Virus record (IMG/VR): IMGVR_UViG_3300049728_000107
Coordinates: 1 to 25,127 of that record
Direction: 5' to 3' (one strand)
From: a virus
DNA length: 25,127 nucleotides
Position 1 is the stretch's first letter, and every line of letters begins with the position of its first letter. The translations under genes were made by a program, and so were the position numbers. The notes under the pieces are model-generated. The model saw only the letters and a program-made list of their open reading frames with translations, did no database searches and was not told the origin of the DNA. Shown here piece after piece: positions 8,103 through 15,317 of the stretch.

Positions 8103-8488
8103 AAACCGAGGTGCAGCTCGAGCAGCTCCTTCCGGATATTGAGAAGGGTGGTGACCTCCTCGATCATGTTGGGAAGGAGCAGCATGGGCTCGACGTTCTT
8201 CGCGGGCGGGATGAACCGCACGCAGGACATCATCTCGTCCAGAAGTGGCTCGGCCAGATCCCAGGGGATTGCCCCGAACGCTTTGATACCCACCGCAGCG
8301 ACTCCGGCAAGACCCGCGCTGGCGGCATTTTCCGGTAGCTCGATCCCGCTCTTCAGCAGGGCCAGCAAAGCACGCGCGGCCCACTTCTCGGCCTGCACGG
8401 CAGACATCTCGGTCAGAAGAAAACGCTTGCCCTTGTCCCGGTTTTCCGGGTCCTCTGATACGACGGTGAAGATCTTCGTTCTTCGCAT
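8027..8488 (-). CDS. Tail assembly chaperone (short form)
   Basis: The 153-residue protein has MSAVQAEKWAARALLALLKSG (about residues 28-48), GLAGVAAVGIKAFGAIPWDLAEPLLDEM (about 59-86) and a C-terminal helix pair with RKELLELHLGFSLAA. I recognise this pattern from the short tail chaperones encoded before the tape measure in phages with this tail gene set. Such proteins bind the tape measure while the tube polymerises and are absent from the finished virion. The gene starts two bases after the tube stop with little Shine-Dalgarno sequence, so it may be translated by coupling. Near codon 129 it carries a slippery T-run and a strong stem, described separately, which produce the extended form. Confidence 0.8.
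   Translation of the reverse strand: MRRTKIFTVVSEDPENRDKGKRFLLTEMSAVQAEKWAARALLALLKSGIELPENAASAGLAGVAAVGIKAFGAIPWDLAEPLLDEMMSCVRFIPPAKNVEPMLLLPNMIEEVTTLLNIRKELLELHLGFSLAAKLSNLRTLVATKTGTDSSDT
8059..8108 (-). promoter_or_regulatory. Candidate -1 programmed ribosomal frameshift signal
   Basis: Read on the minus strand, codons GGT TTT TCG (8107-8099) contain five T in a row. A tRNA-Phe on TTT can slip back one base and still pair with TTT, after which TTC is read in the new frame. Four bases after the T-run a stem begins: 8097-8087 pairs with 8069-8059, 11 base pairs with a single G-U pair, around a 17-base loop. Both frames are open here, and the second frame then encodes the chaperone extension. 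The heptamer C-GGT-TTT does not allow both tRNAs to re-pair perfectly, so slippage may depend on the P-site tRNA alone. Confidence 0.65.
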
Positions 8489-8490
8489 GG

Positions 8491-8925
8491 TTACATGCTC
8501 GCTTTCGTGACGGACTCGAAGGTGATGTCGTACTCCTGTGCCTGGAGCAGCTTCTTGGCGTCAGGCATCATCTTGTAGCTGGTGAGCGCGCCGTTGACGC
8601 ACACGTACTTGCTGCCGTTGCCGGGCATGGTGATAATGGCAGAGCAGAAGAAGGCGTCGTGCGCCACGACCTGTGCCGCGTACCAGGCGTCGAAGTAGGC
8701 GACGCTCGGGCTGTCAGGGCTGAGCTTGATCTTCATCTTGATGGGGTGGAACGCGAAGCCGATGGAGAGCTTTCCATCCACGCCCATGGAGACTTCGGTG
8801 GCGCTCTGTGCGTCGGCGGTGAACATGTCGTCGGCGGCGAAACCCTGAAGCACGATGGGTGCGGGAAAGAGTGCCGTAATCGTGAGGATGAAGCTCGCGT
8901 TGGCTGAGGTGATCGTCTTTGCCAT
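8491..8925 (-). CDS. Tail tube protein
   Basis: The 144-residue product lies between the sheath and the tail chaperone, the usual place of the tube gene in contractile-tail phages. Its sequence is beta rich with ANASFILTITALFPAPIVLQGFAADDMF (about residues 9-36), a conserved-looking MGVDGKLSIGF (about 47-57), FDAWYAAQVV, and a C-terminal LTSYKMMPDAKKLLQAQEYDITFES. I recall this pattern from tube proteins of related phages, often mislabelled as tail fibre proteins. The start follows AAGGAG with a 7-base spacer, one of the stronger sites in the window, in keeping with a protein needed in many copies. Confidence 0.72.
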   Translation of the reverse strand: MAKTITSANASFILTITALFPAPIVLQGFAADDMFTADAQSATEVSMGVDGKLSIGFAFHPIKMKIKLSPDSPSVAYFDAWYAAQVVAHDAFFCSAIITMPGNGSKYVCVNGALTSYKMMPDAKKLLQAQEYDITFESVTKASM

Positions 8926-8935
8926 GTCTGTCTCC

Positions 8936-9154
8936 TTACTTCAGTTCGGTTTCGGCGGCCTTGACGACGGCCTGTGCGGTGTCTTTGGCCGCCGAAACAC
9001 GCCCGAGCAGGCTGTCCAGACGATCCTTTGCTTTCAGCTCTTCCGCCTTGGCCGACGCCGCGATGGAAGTCGCCTCGGCGATGGCCCGGTTGCCGTAGAC
9101 GCGGTCAACCACGGCTCCGACTATGAATGCGACGAATACGATTAGGATGTTCAT
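8936..9154 (-). CDS. Small one-pass membrane protein in the tail operon, function unknown
   Basis: The 72-residue product begins with MNILIVFVAFIVGAVVDRVYG: a hydrophobic segment of about 15 residues followed by Arg, then an Ala/Glu/Lys-rich helix to the end that looks like a coiled coil (about residues 24-72). It has an excellent ribosome binding site (AAGGAG, 5-base spacer) and fits exactly between the sheath and tube genes, so it is very likely expressed. I do not recognise the family. The shape, short N-terminal membrane anchor and long helix, is like an inner-membrane spanin subunit, but spanins usually lie in lysis cassettes. A virion-associated or membrane-tethered assembly role is equally possible. 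Confidence 0.7.
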   Translation of the reverse strand: MNILIVFVAFIVGAVVDRVYGNRAIAEATSIAASAKAEELKAKDRLDSLLGRVSAAKDTAQAVVKAAETELK

Positions 9155-9164
9155 TTCTTCTCCT

Positions 9165-10925
9165 TTACTGGATGTCGATGGACGCGAGGTTCAGCTGGTT
9201 GACGGAGCCGCCGTCCATATACCACAACGAGCACGGCGGGGTGGTACGGTTGTTGCGAGAGGTGCCGGATGCTGGTAGAACCTGAAGGTAGTACCCGCGC
9301 GTCGCGAGAACCTGGTCGATGGCGACGCCAGCGGCCGAGTTCACCTGGGCGATCTGCGTGGAAGTGAGCGGCACGCCGATATTGATAACGCCCGCGTTGA
9401 GCGCCTGCGCGATGACGCCGCTACAAGCGGCCTCGATCATCGCATAGCCAGCGTTGTTGTACGGGACGGCGGGCGTGCTGGTGAACATGGTCATCAGGGC
9501 CAGCTGCAGAGCGCTGTTGAGCCAGATGGCGTTCACGTAGCTGTCGGCCCAGCTGAAGGTCCCGCTGATCTGACCGTTGTAGAAGACGTTGAACCCCTGG
9601 TTCGCCGTGGCGTAGGCACCATAGAAGTTGTAGCCATTGGCCAGCGCGTTGGCTGCAGAGGTGGGGTCGGTGACTGCCGGGGTGATGCCGCTGCCGGACT
9701 TGAAGGCCAGGCTGATGCGGCCGTTGGTCTGGCCGAAGTTCGCGCTGGCGAACGCGCCCATGGCGAACGCGGCCGCGAGCGGGTCCTGGTAGACCGAGAT
9801 GGTGCCGCCGAGGCTGTTGGTCTTCGTGTACTGCCCGATGCAGGTGGCCGAGGGCGAGCTGGTGACAATCGTGGCGTCGGTGTCGTAGCAGACGTACGCG
9901 AACTGGCCGCCCGTCCCGGAGGTCCACGTGGCGAACGCGGCCTTGTCTGAAGCGACCGGTTCGAAACAGGTGCCGAAGGTGGCCCAGTTCTGGAACGCCA
10001 GGATGATGTTGGCCATCGCGGTAGCGGGGGACATGGCAGCAGCGGTGCCCTGGCTCAGCACACCTGCCGAAGGAGCGTCGAGACCAAGCAGCGAAGCTGC
10101 GGTGCCGGTGGCGTACCCGATTGCGGACGTGCCGGCGATAAGCGGCGCGTTGACGACGAAGGCGTTGAAGTTGCTGTTCCAGGTGATCGTGGTTCCGACT
10201 GCGTTGCCGGTGAAGGTGAACAGCGCGGTGAGCGCGGTGGCCGCCGCAGAGGGAGACGGGGCACCCGAGAAGGCAGCCGCCACAGCCGCTGCCGTGAACG
10301 GCAGGCCGGCAACCGTAAGGGTAAGGCTCCCAGTAACTGCCTGGAGGACGCTGGTCGCGAGCATCCCGGGCTTGGCAAGGCCACGCAGGAACCCAGCGAA
10401 GCCGCTCGCGTAGCTGCCGTACTTGGCGAAGCTCAGGGAGGGCGGCTTGGTGGCCCCACCGTTGTAACCGGCGAAGTAGACGCTGGCCATGGCGTACTCG
10501 AGGCACACGCTGGTCATGGGCGAGGAGGTCGCCTGGGTGAAGCCTGCGCCACTGATCGTGACCGTGCCCACACCAGTCACGGTGGAGTAAGTGCCGAGCG
10601 CGGTGATGTAGGTGCCGGGCGGCAGTCCCACGGCGAGCGAGGACTGGAGCATCTGGCCGACAGCCAGGGTGCCCTGGGAAGTGCTCGTGACGGTCAGCGT
10701 GTTGGCGGAGCAGGTGGCGGTGCCGGCCCAGTTGTAGGTGCCGAAGTAGGCGCCGACCAGGGCGGCTGAGGTGAAGGAGGTGATGGCCGGGTTCGTGGGC
10801 GAGCTCGCCCAGGACGGCAGAAGCGGGTTCTGCGAGAGCAGAAGACCGTTCAAGGCGAGAGGATTCCCGCCAGCAGCCAAGACGCTCGGCACGACAGAGA
10901 CGATTGTTGAGGCAGGAATGCTCAT
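9165..10925 (-). CDS. Tail sheath protein, DUF3383 family, with an inserted beta-module
   Basis: The 586-residue protein begins SIPASTIVSVVPSVLAAGGNPLALNGL, the characteristic start of DUF3383 sheath-like proteins, and continues with VYFAGYNGGATKPPSLSFAKYG (about 149-170) and later FNVFYNGQISG and IGVPLTSTQIAQVNSAAG (about 523-540), all typical of the family. These proteins form the contractile outer layer of the tail. Residues about 68-136 (TLTVTSTSQGTLAVGQ...GTVTISG) interrupt the usual transition from YFG to the YFAGY segment and match modules found in the cement and J-like proteins, so I read them as an insertion. Start ATG 10925 follows AAGGA at 6 bases. It is the longest tail structural gene apart from the tape measure. 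Confidence 0.85.
   Translation of the reverse strand: MSIPASTIVSVVPSVLAAGGNPLALNGLLLSQNPLLPSWASSPTNPAITSFTSAALVGAYFGTYNWAGTATCSANTLTVTSTSQGTLAVGQMLQSSLAVGLPPGTYITALGTYSTVTGVGTVTISGAGFTQATSSPMTSVCLEYAMASVYFAGYNGGATKPPSLSFAKYGSYASGFAGFLRGLAKPGMLATSVLQAVTGSLTLTVAGLPFTAAAVAAAFSGAPSPSAAATALTALFTFTGNAVGTTITWNSNFNAFVVNAPLIAGTSAIGYATGTAASLLGLDAPSAGVLSQGTAAAMSPATAMANIILAFQNWATFGTCFEPVASDKAAFATWTSGTGGQFAYVCYDTDATIVTSSPSATCIGQYTKTNSLGGTISVYQDPLAAAFAMGAFASANFGQTNGRISLAFKSGSGITPAVTDPTSAANALANGYNFYGAYATANQGFNVFYNGQISGTFSWADSYVNAIWLNSALQLALMTMFTSTPAVPYNNAGYAMIEAACSGVIAQALNAGVINIGVPLTSTQIAQVNSAAGVAIDQVLATRGYYLQVLPASGTSRNNRTTPPCSLWYMDGGSVNQLNLASIDIQ
10518..10724 (-). repeat. Beta-module inserted in the tail sheath (residues about 68-136)
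   Basis: The encoded segment has the order: short Thr-rich strand (NTLTVTSTSQG), TLAVGQ core, GLPPGTYITALGTY, then GTVTISG. This matches the two copies in the cement protein (VVAVGQ / AIAVGQ, then YIETLGTYNG / YIAALGTFNG, then GTVNL / GTVIL). The flanking sequence resumes the DUF3383 pattern. Confidence 0.7.
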
Positions 10926-10934
10926 GCTGTTTCC

Positions 10935-11483
10935 TTATCGGGGAGTGGTTGAGACGTTGACAATGGTGCCAATATTGGCAGAGGCCATGAATTGCATCGG
11001 AATGGTCACCCCTGTGGTGATATTGATGTGCACCTTTACGATGTACCGGGACTCATATTGCTGCTCCTCATTGGTGAAAGCCATGGACTGAGGATCGTCG
11101 GAGTAGAGGGGCTCCATGGCGGAGTACCCGTTGGCGGCGACGTAGGCGCCAAAGAAGTCACAACCAGGTTCGGTGCCGAAGAGCGTGCTGATTGCGCTGG
11201 CAAGGTCGCCCGCGCCAACACCGTAGCAGTCGCACTGTATGATGACGTCGAAGGAGTTTTCAACGGACTCCGTACCGTTCGTGACGTTGTAGCTAGCGTC
11301 GAAGGTGGAGAGGCTCTTCTGACTGGTCTGGGTCATGACAATGTAAAGACCCGTCGGGGTCGCCGCGCCATTCTGCCGGCCCTGGATGACGTGGTTGGCG
11401 TCAAGACCTGTCACGGCCATCAGCCATGCCTGCAAGACGGTGAAGACTTGCAGAATAGGCGTCTCGAGTGTGTAGCCAGCCAT
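10935..11483 (-). CDS. Neck / tail terminator protein (LIC_12616-like)
   Basis: The 182-residue protein starts MAGYTLETPILQVFTVLQAWLMAVTGLDANHVIQGRQNG and goes on with TGLYIVMTQ (about 43-51), NSFDVIIQCDCYG (about 76-88) and ESRYIVKVHIN (about 143-153). This is the pattern of the phage neck terminator family (LIC_12616), which caps the tail tube and joins it to the neck. It lies directly upstream of the sheath gene, as expected. I chose ATG 11483, which overlaps the preceding stop by one base (TGATG); a longer in-frame start at 11528 would lie inside the upstream gene. Six cysteines are few enough not to suggest a metal site. Confidence 0.75.
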   Translation of the reverse strand: MAGYTLETPILQVFTVLQAWLMAVTGLDANHVIQGRQNGAATPTGLYIVMTQTSQKSLSTFDASYNVTNGTESVENSFDVIIQCDCYGVGAGDLASAISTLFGTEPGCDFFGAYVAANGYSAMEPLYSDDPQSMAFTNEEQQYESRYIVKVHINITTGVTIPMQFMASANIGTIVNVSTTPR

Positions 11484-11854
11484 CAGGACACCTGCTTCTG
11501 AAGAAGAGCCGAGCACCAATCCGGCCACGTTTCGATCACCTGAACTACAAGGTAGATCGCGCCGTCCGGGAGAATCAGGCGATCCCCGCCAAGACCAGCC
11601 GCGCGGTCAATTCCGGTGAGAATCTTGTCGCACCAAACTTTGCGGCTGATCCCCGAGAGGTTCTGTTCTTGAATGTGCTTGATGTCAGCAGCGGTAAGTT
11701 GCTGCGCCTGGCATGAAATGGCAAGGGGAGCGTTGTAGGTGGGGGTCAAGATGCCGCCAGCAGCAGATGAGGTCCCCGTATTCTTGTACCACTGGCACGT
11801 CATCATTGGGTTGATGCCGCAGATAGCGTTGGCGACCAGATCATGGAGACTCAT
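11483..11854 (-). CDS. Tail completion / collar protein
   Basis: The 123-residue product begins MSLHDLVANAICGINPMMTCQWYKNTG and contains a middle part ISCQAQQLTAADIKHIQEQNLSGISRKVWC and an end LVVQVIETWPDWCSALLQKQ. I recognise the recurring pattern of LTAADIKHIQ and VIETWPDW from small proteins encoded between the connector and sheath in related phages, often labelled collar or head-tail joining proteins. The gene overlaps the previous stop as ATGA. The role is inferred from order: it follows the HK97 gp10-like neck protein and precedes the terminator. I cannot say which ring of the neck it forms. Confidence 0.62.
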   Translation of the reverse strand: MSLHDLVANAICGINPMMTCQWYKNTGTSSAAGGILTPTYNAPLAISCQAQQLTAADIKHIQEQNLSGISRKVWCDKILTGIDRAAGLGGDRLILPDGAIYLVVQVIETWPDWCSALLQKQVS

Positions 11855-12378
11855 AGGACAATCCTGAAGTCGGCGGAGTTGATGAGGTTGTGGGAATCAA
11901 TTAGTGGGTGATCAAAACCCTTTGCGTTCTTGGTGGCCTCGGTGAGCGGAGGATCGGAGAAGTCGTTCATCGAGGCTTGCAGCTGTTCCTTGATCTTGAG
12001 ACCGCAGAGCTGCAGGGCGTCATATGCGTAGTAGTTGTTTGCCTTCAATGCAGCGGCAAGGAGACGATGCCAGGTCGGAGATTGCTTCGTCACCATGTCG
12101 TCGAAGAACGGTCGTGGAGGCAGGTTGTTCGGCGCGTACCCGTAGTTGAGGACCGCTGCGATGTAAGGTGCAGGAACTCCACCAGGCATGCCGCGCGCTT
12201 CTTTGGGCGTCTTCTTCCAGTTCTTGCTCTTCTTCATGGGGCGTGGGCCGTTCCAGCCTGCGGTCGAGCCCTCAAGAAAACCAACCTCAACACGTGGCTG
12301 GTAGTTGCTTCCAGCCATCCCCTGCTGCATCTGAGTCAGCAAGGCCGTGAGCTTGTCTCCTCCCGTGAAGACGTCCAT
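11851..12378 (-). CDS. HK97 gp10-like neck protein
   Basis: About 175 residues from ATG 12378. The middle holds APYIAAVLNYGYAPNNLPPRPFF (about residues 59-81, in part), the sequence feature of HK97 gp10-type proteins in which an N-Y/E-F-G segment precedes PPRPF. Near the end come GLKIKEQLQASM, LTEATKNAKGFDHPLIDSHNLINS, where PLIDS-x-x-L is the family's closing motif. These proteins act in joining the head to the tail. The chosen start overlaps the upstream stop by one base; a longer frame to 12495 would encode an Arg-rich stretch over the DUF4054 gene that looks non-coding. A basic KKSKNWKKTPKEARG loop at about 50 may bind DNA. Confidence 0.75.
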   Translation of the reverse strand: MDVFTGGDKLTALLTQMQQGMAGSNYQPRVEVGFLEGSTAGWNGPRPMKKSKNWKKTPKEARGMPGGVPAPYIAAVLNYGYAPNNLPPRPFFDDMVTKQSPTWHRLLAAALKANNYYAYDALQLCGLKIKEQLQASMNDFSDPPLTEATKNAKGFDHPLIDSHNLINSADFRIVL

Positions 12379-12803
12379 CAGAAACCTCCGAAGCCAAACT
12401 CTTCTGGGCAGTGCGGGCGCGCGAAGTGTCCGCCCAGCCGGTAGGGAAGAGAGGCCTGCCAGTAAGCTGCGCCGTACTTGGTTTGCATGAACCACGCCGC
12501 TCCCGGATCGGTCTTCATCTCGGTGCTGCCGTGAACCGACCCCTCGCCGGCAGAACTGATGCGACCAACCAACTGTGTGGACGCTTGGCCGTTCACACCG
12601 CCGTTGAGCGCGGCGATGTGAGCAGTCAGCATGTTCATGAATGTATCGAGCGTGGTCTGGTCCGAGACAGGACCGGCACCGTCGTTCCGGCAGTAGAACC
12701 CAGCCTCATTGAAATACATCTGGAGCAGCGCCTGGCTGAGCGTGCTGAACTCAGGATATCGCAAGGTGAAGTTGGCGAAGTTGAATACTGACGGAACGGC
12801 CAT
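12378..12803 (-). CDS. Head-tail connector, DUF4054 family
   Basis: The 141-residue protein shows the DUF4054 pattern: FNFANFTLRYPEFSTLSQALLQMYFNEAGFYC at the start, then TLDTFMNMLTAHIAALNGG (about 52-70), LVGRISSAGEGSVHGSTEM (about 78-96), and WFMQTKYGAAYWQASLPYRLGG (about 104-125). In phages with this gene order it forms the adaptor ring below the portal. AGGAG lies 6 bases before ATG 12803. It is followed without gap by the gp10-like neck gene. I am confident of the family; the ring position is inferred by analogy to gp6/gp15-type connectors. Confidence 0.85.
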   Translation of the reverse strand: MAVPSVFNFANFTLRYPEFSTLSQALLQMYFNEAGFYCRNDGAGPVSDQTTLDTFMNMLTAHIAALNGGVNGQASTQLVGRISSAGEGSVHGSTEMKTDPGAAWFMQTKYGAAYWQASLPYRLGGHFARPHCPEEFGFGGF

Positions 12804-12806
12804 GGC

Positions 12807-13226
12807 CTACTCCTCGAGAGCGTCGCGATCGTCAAGAGCACCGCCAACCACGCGGCCACTCTTGTCCTTCAGTTCTTGTTTGGGATCCAACTGCTCGAAC
12901 CCGGTCTTCATGGATTCCACATCCTTGGCTCGCGCGACACCGTCGGCCTTCTTCGCGTTCTCGACGGCCCACAGCATGCCGTTCTTCAAGGGTGCGTACT
13001 CCGCCCCGACCTTTTTCTTCCAGGCCTCCCAGAAGTCCTTGGCGACGGGAGTGCAGGTGGAGCCGAACACGATGAGCTTCTCGTCGGTGGGCTTGAACCT
13101 GGGGTGCGGCTGGATGTACTTGGCGGATCGAGGCAGCGTAACGCGCTTGATCTCACCGTCCACTTCCAGACACATGGTCAGGCCGTTGGGAAGCTTGCAA
13201 TAGACGTTGAGGTATTCAGTGGCCAT
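12807..13226 (-). CDS. Small conserved-type protein between capsid and connector genes, function unknown
   Basis: The 139-residue product begins with a beta-like part (EYLNVYCKLPNGLTMCLEVDGEIKRVTLPRS, in pieces) followed by VFGSTCTPVAKDFWEAWKKKVGAEYAPLKNGMLWAVENAKKA and an acidic, Lys-containing tail. I recall proteins of this kind, with FWEAW and a short FG segment, next to DUF2184 capsid genes in other phages, but know no function. It could be a connector accessory or a minor capsid component. The start has only a weak GGAG about 11 bases upstream, so expression is probably lower than for the capsid gene. The last 30 residues alternate Asp/Glu with Lys/Arg and are likely disordered. Confidence 0.75.
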   Translation of the reverse strand: MATEYLNVYCKLPNGLTMCLEVDGEIKRVTLPRSAKYIQPHPRFKPTDEKLIVFGSTCTPVAKDFWEAWKKKVGAEYAPLKNGMLWAVENAKKADGVARAKDVESMKTGFEQLDPKQELKDKSGRVVGGALDDRDALEE

Positions 13227-13232
13227 GGTGGA

Positions 13233-14303
13233 TTAGGCTCCGAGAAGACTGCTGATGGCAGCGGCGATCTTGATGATGGTGCCCCAGGTTCCGCCGGACT
13301 TCTTCTGGTGGGTGCTGGAGGTCTTGCGGACGATGGCGTGCGCGCGCAGCTTCTCGGTGAAGGCGCAGAAGCCGGTCTTCTGGCCCTGGACCTTGGGAGC
13401 GATGAGCTGCACGAGGTTGCCCGACGCGGTGACGTACTGCTGCGCGGTCTTGAACTCCATCTTGGGGAAGGCCTCCTTGAGGTAAGCCTTGACGGACGGG
13501 GTGCCGTAGACGTTCTGCATCGGGGTCAGCAGGTAGGGCTGCAGGGTGGAGGGCAGGGCCAGGATCAGCTCATCCTCCATTTCCAGGTTGCCGTTCAGCT
13601 GAGTCTGCAGGGTGACAAACAGGTTCTGGATGTCGGCCACGATCTGGACGCCGGTCGCGGACTTCCACACACCGTTGAGCGGGGTGAGGGAGGGCAGCAG
13701 CGCGGGGTCGTTCAGCAGACCGTAGTTGGAGATGCCGGCGACACCGAAGAAGTACGTCCGGTTCTGGAAGGTGTTCATGATCAGCGCGGAGGAGACGTTC
13801 TGCTCGGCGGCCCAGTCGATCTTCGCGAGACCGGCCTTGGCCAGTTCCTTGTCGCCCCAGCGGGTGAAGGTCTGGTAGGCGTACGACTGGCGAGGAACCC
13901 AGTTGGCGTTGGCGCCGACCAGCCCGTTGTCGTTGTCGTCACCGTAGGACGACACTTCGCCGGTGGACTCGATGATGGGGAACTGCGCGGAATCCATCAG
14001 CCAGTCGCCCTTCTTGACTTCGCCGAAGATGTCCACGGCCTTCATCGGGGTGGTGAGCACCCGCACGATCTCCGGGTCCAGGTAGTTGCTCAGGTAATTC
14101 GGGATGCCGGCATTGCTGGCGGTCACGAGCCCGGACTGGAGCAGGTTGGTGGGAGCGTCCATGGCCATCTGAATGGCCTGGTCGAAGCTCATCCCGATGG
14201 GGGAGTGGGTGTCGACGCAGGGGATGATGGCGTGGTCGCCGCTGTCCATGCCGATGCCGTAGCGCTCGGCGAGGAGTTGGGTCTTGTCAGTGAACTTCTT
14301 CAT
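13233..14303 (-). CDS. Major capsid protein, DUF2184 family
   Basis: The 356-residue protein matches the DUF2184 capsid family across its length: GIPNYLSNYLDPEIVRVLTTP (in part, about residues 66-86), IFGEVKKGDWLMDSAQFPIIESTGEVSSYGD (in pieces, about 92-122), QSYAYQTFTRWGDKELAKAGLAKIDWA, YFFGVAGISNYGLLNDP, and near the end GQKTGFCAFTEKLRAHAIVR. It should form the HK97-fold icosahedral shell. There is no separate delta-domain by length, in line with the separate scaffold-like gene upstream. The start follows AAGGAG at an 8-base distance, a strong site fitting high expression. The gene stops with TAA. Confidence 0.93.
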   Translation of the reverse strand: MKKFTDKTQLLAERYGIGMDSGDHAIIPCVDTHSPIGMSFDQAIQMAMDAPTNLLQSGLVTASNAGIPNYLSNYLDPEIVRVLTTPMKAVDIFGEVKKGDWLMDSAQFPIIESTGEVSSYGDDNDNGLVGANANWVPRQSYAYQTFTRWGDKELAKAGLAKIDWAAEQNVSSALIMNTFQNRTYFFGVAGISNYGLLNDPALLPSLTPLNGVWKSATGVQIVADIQNLFVTLQTQLNGNLEMEDELILALPSTLQPYLLTPMQNVYGTPSVKAYLKEAFPKMEFKTAQQYVTASGNLVQLIAPKVQGQKTGFCAFTEKLRAHAIVRKTSSTHQKKSGGTWGTIIKIAAAISSLLGA

Positions 14304-14315
14304 GGTTCTGGCTCC

Positions 14316-15305
14316 TTACCAGCGAGTGCCGATTTTGACGAGGTCGCCCACGTTGCCGGCGGAGTTGAAGTACCAGGGGGTCTCGATCCAGGCCGAGAAG
14401 TTGCAGGCCTGCGCTGTGATGGTGCCGGTCGTCGCTGCGGACAGGATGACCGTGCCGCTGGTCCCGTTGAAGGTGCCGAGCGCCGCGATGTAGGTGCCGG
14501 CGGGGACGCTGGTGATGGCCTGGACCATCTGGCCCACGGCGATGGCGCCGCTGGTGATGGTGTTGATGGTCATGGTGGTGGAGCTGGTGCTCGAGACGCT
14601 GGAGCAGACGCAGCCGCCGATGCCCACGTTGGCGACGGTGGTGAAGGTGCCGCCGGTCGACGCGGTCACAGCCGCCTGGGTCAGGTTGACGGTGCCGGCG
14701 GTGCCGTTGTAAGTACCGAGGGTCTCGATGTAGGTCGGGAACTGGCTGTTGAGACCGGGACCACTGACCTGCTGACCGACAGCAACGACGCCGCTGGTAA
14801 GGGTGGTGATGTTCATGCTGTAGCTACCAGCAGTGGTAGTGGCCACGATGGAAGCGGCAGAGCCGACGTTGGCGGTGGGGAACGCACCGGCTGCGGCCGG
14901 GTAGACGTCGCCGCTGAACAGGTTCACGAACACCTTGTTGCCGATGGCCGCGTCGGCGTAGACCGTCTTGGCCCAGAAGTCGCCCCGGTTGTAAAGGGTG
15001 ACAGGATAGCCTGCGGGAACGACCAGGCCAGACTGGCTCAGCCAGGTGGTGATCAGCACCTGCTGCTCGTTGCCGACGAAGCCGTCAGGCAGCGTGGGAG
15101 CGGTGGGGCTGAAGTTGTTGACGACGCTCAGGCCGGTGAGCGCGGTGTAGCTCTGCCAGCCGAACTTGCCGACCGTGCACCCGAGAATACCTGCGGTGAG
15201 GTTGAACGGACCCGCATCCACCGTGGCGGTGGGGTTCATCGAGGCGCGAGCACCCCAGACGGCGGGAGCCGGGTAGAGTCCGACTGCTTGCTGAAAACCG
15301 GTCAT
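14316..15305 (-). CDS. Head decoration (cement) protein with two inserted beta-modules
   Basis: The 329-residue protein begins like structural cement proteins: APAVWGARASMNPTATVDAGPF, AGILGCTVGKFGW (about 38-50), then FVGNEQQVLITTWLSQSGLVVPAGYPVTLYNRGDFW (in pieces, about 76-111), and it ends with WYFNSAGNVGDLVKIGTRW, also typical. These proteins sit on the outside of the capsid and strengthen it. The family is normally about half this length; residues about 146-297 are extra and contain two copies of a beta-module. AAGGAG before ATG 15305 is strong. Lying directly before the capsid gene with an equal binding site suggests equal copy number. The exact decoration site on the shell cannot be read from sequence. 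Confidence 0.8.
   Translation of the reverse strand: MTGFQQAVGLYPAPAVWGARASMNPTATVDAGPFNLTAGILGCTVGKFGWQSYTALTGLSVVNNFSPTAPTLPDGFVGNEQQVLITTWLSQSGLVVPAGYPVTLYNRGDFWAKTVYADAAIGNKVFVNLFSGDVYPAAAGAFPTANVGSAASIVATTTAGSYSMNITTLTSGVVAVGQQVSGPGLNSQFPTYIETLGTYNGTAGTVNLTQAAVTASTGGTFTTVANVGIGGCVCSSVSSTSSTTMTINTITSGAIAVGQMVQAITSVPAGTYIAALGTFNGTSGTVILSAATTGTITAQACNFSAWIETPWYFNSAGNVGDLVKIGTRW
14415..14576 (-). repeat. Beta-module copy 2 in the cement protein (residues about 244-297)
   Basis: Second tandem copy; see copy 1 at 14664-14819. A short Cys-containing linker (GIGGCVCSS) separates the two. After this copy the normal cement C-terminus resumes. Confidence 0.8.
14664..14819 (-). repeat. Beta-module copy 1 in the cement protein (residues about 163-214)
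   Basis: Encodes MNITTLTSGVVAVGQ, then TYIETLGTYNGTAGTVNLTQ. It aligns by eye with copy 2 (MTINTITSGAIAVGQ, TYIAALGTFNGTSGTVILS) over about 50 residues, with most positions of the G-x-x-A-V-G-Q and L-G-T-[YF]-N-G-T parts shared. Confidence 0.8.
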
Positions 15306-15317
15306 GTTCTGTACTCC

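Noticed and set aside
7875-8384. Second chaperone frame read as an independent gene from the ATG at 8384.
   Set aside because: The part from 8384 to about 8102 is Arg/Pro/Gly rich and out of frame with the well-formed chaperone; no binding site lies before 8384. A -1 frameshift explains the protein-like end better.
11851-12495. Longer start at 12495 for the neck protein.
   Set aside because: The extra 39 residues lie over the DUF4054 gene and look non-coding; the ATG at 12378 makes the usual one-base overlap.
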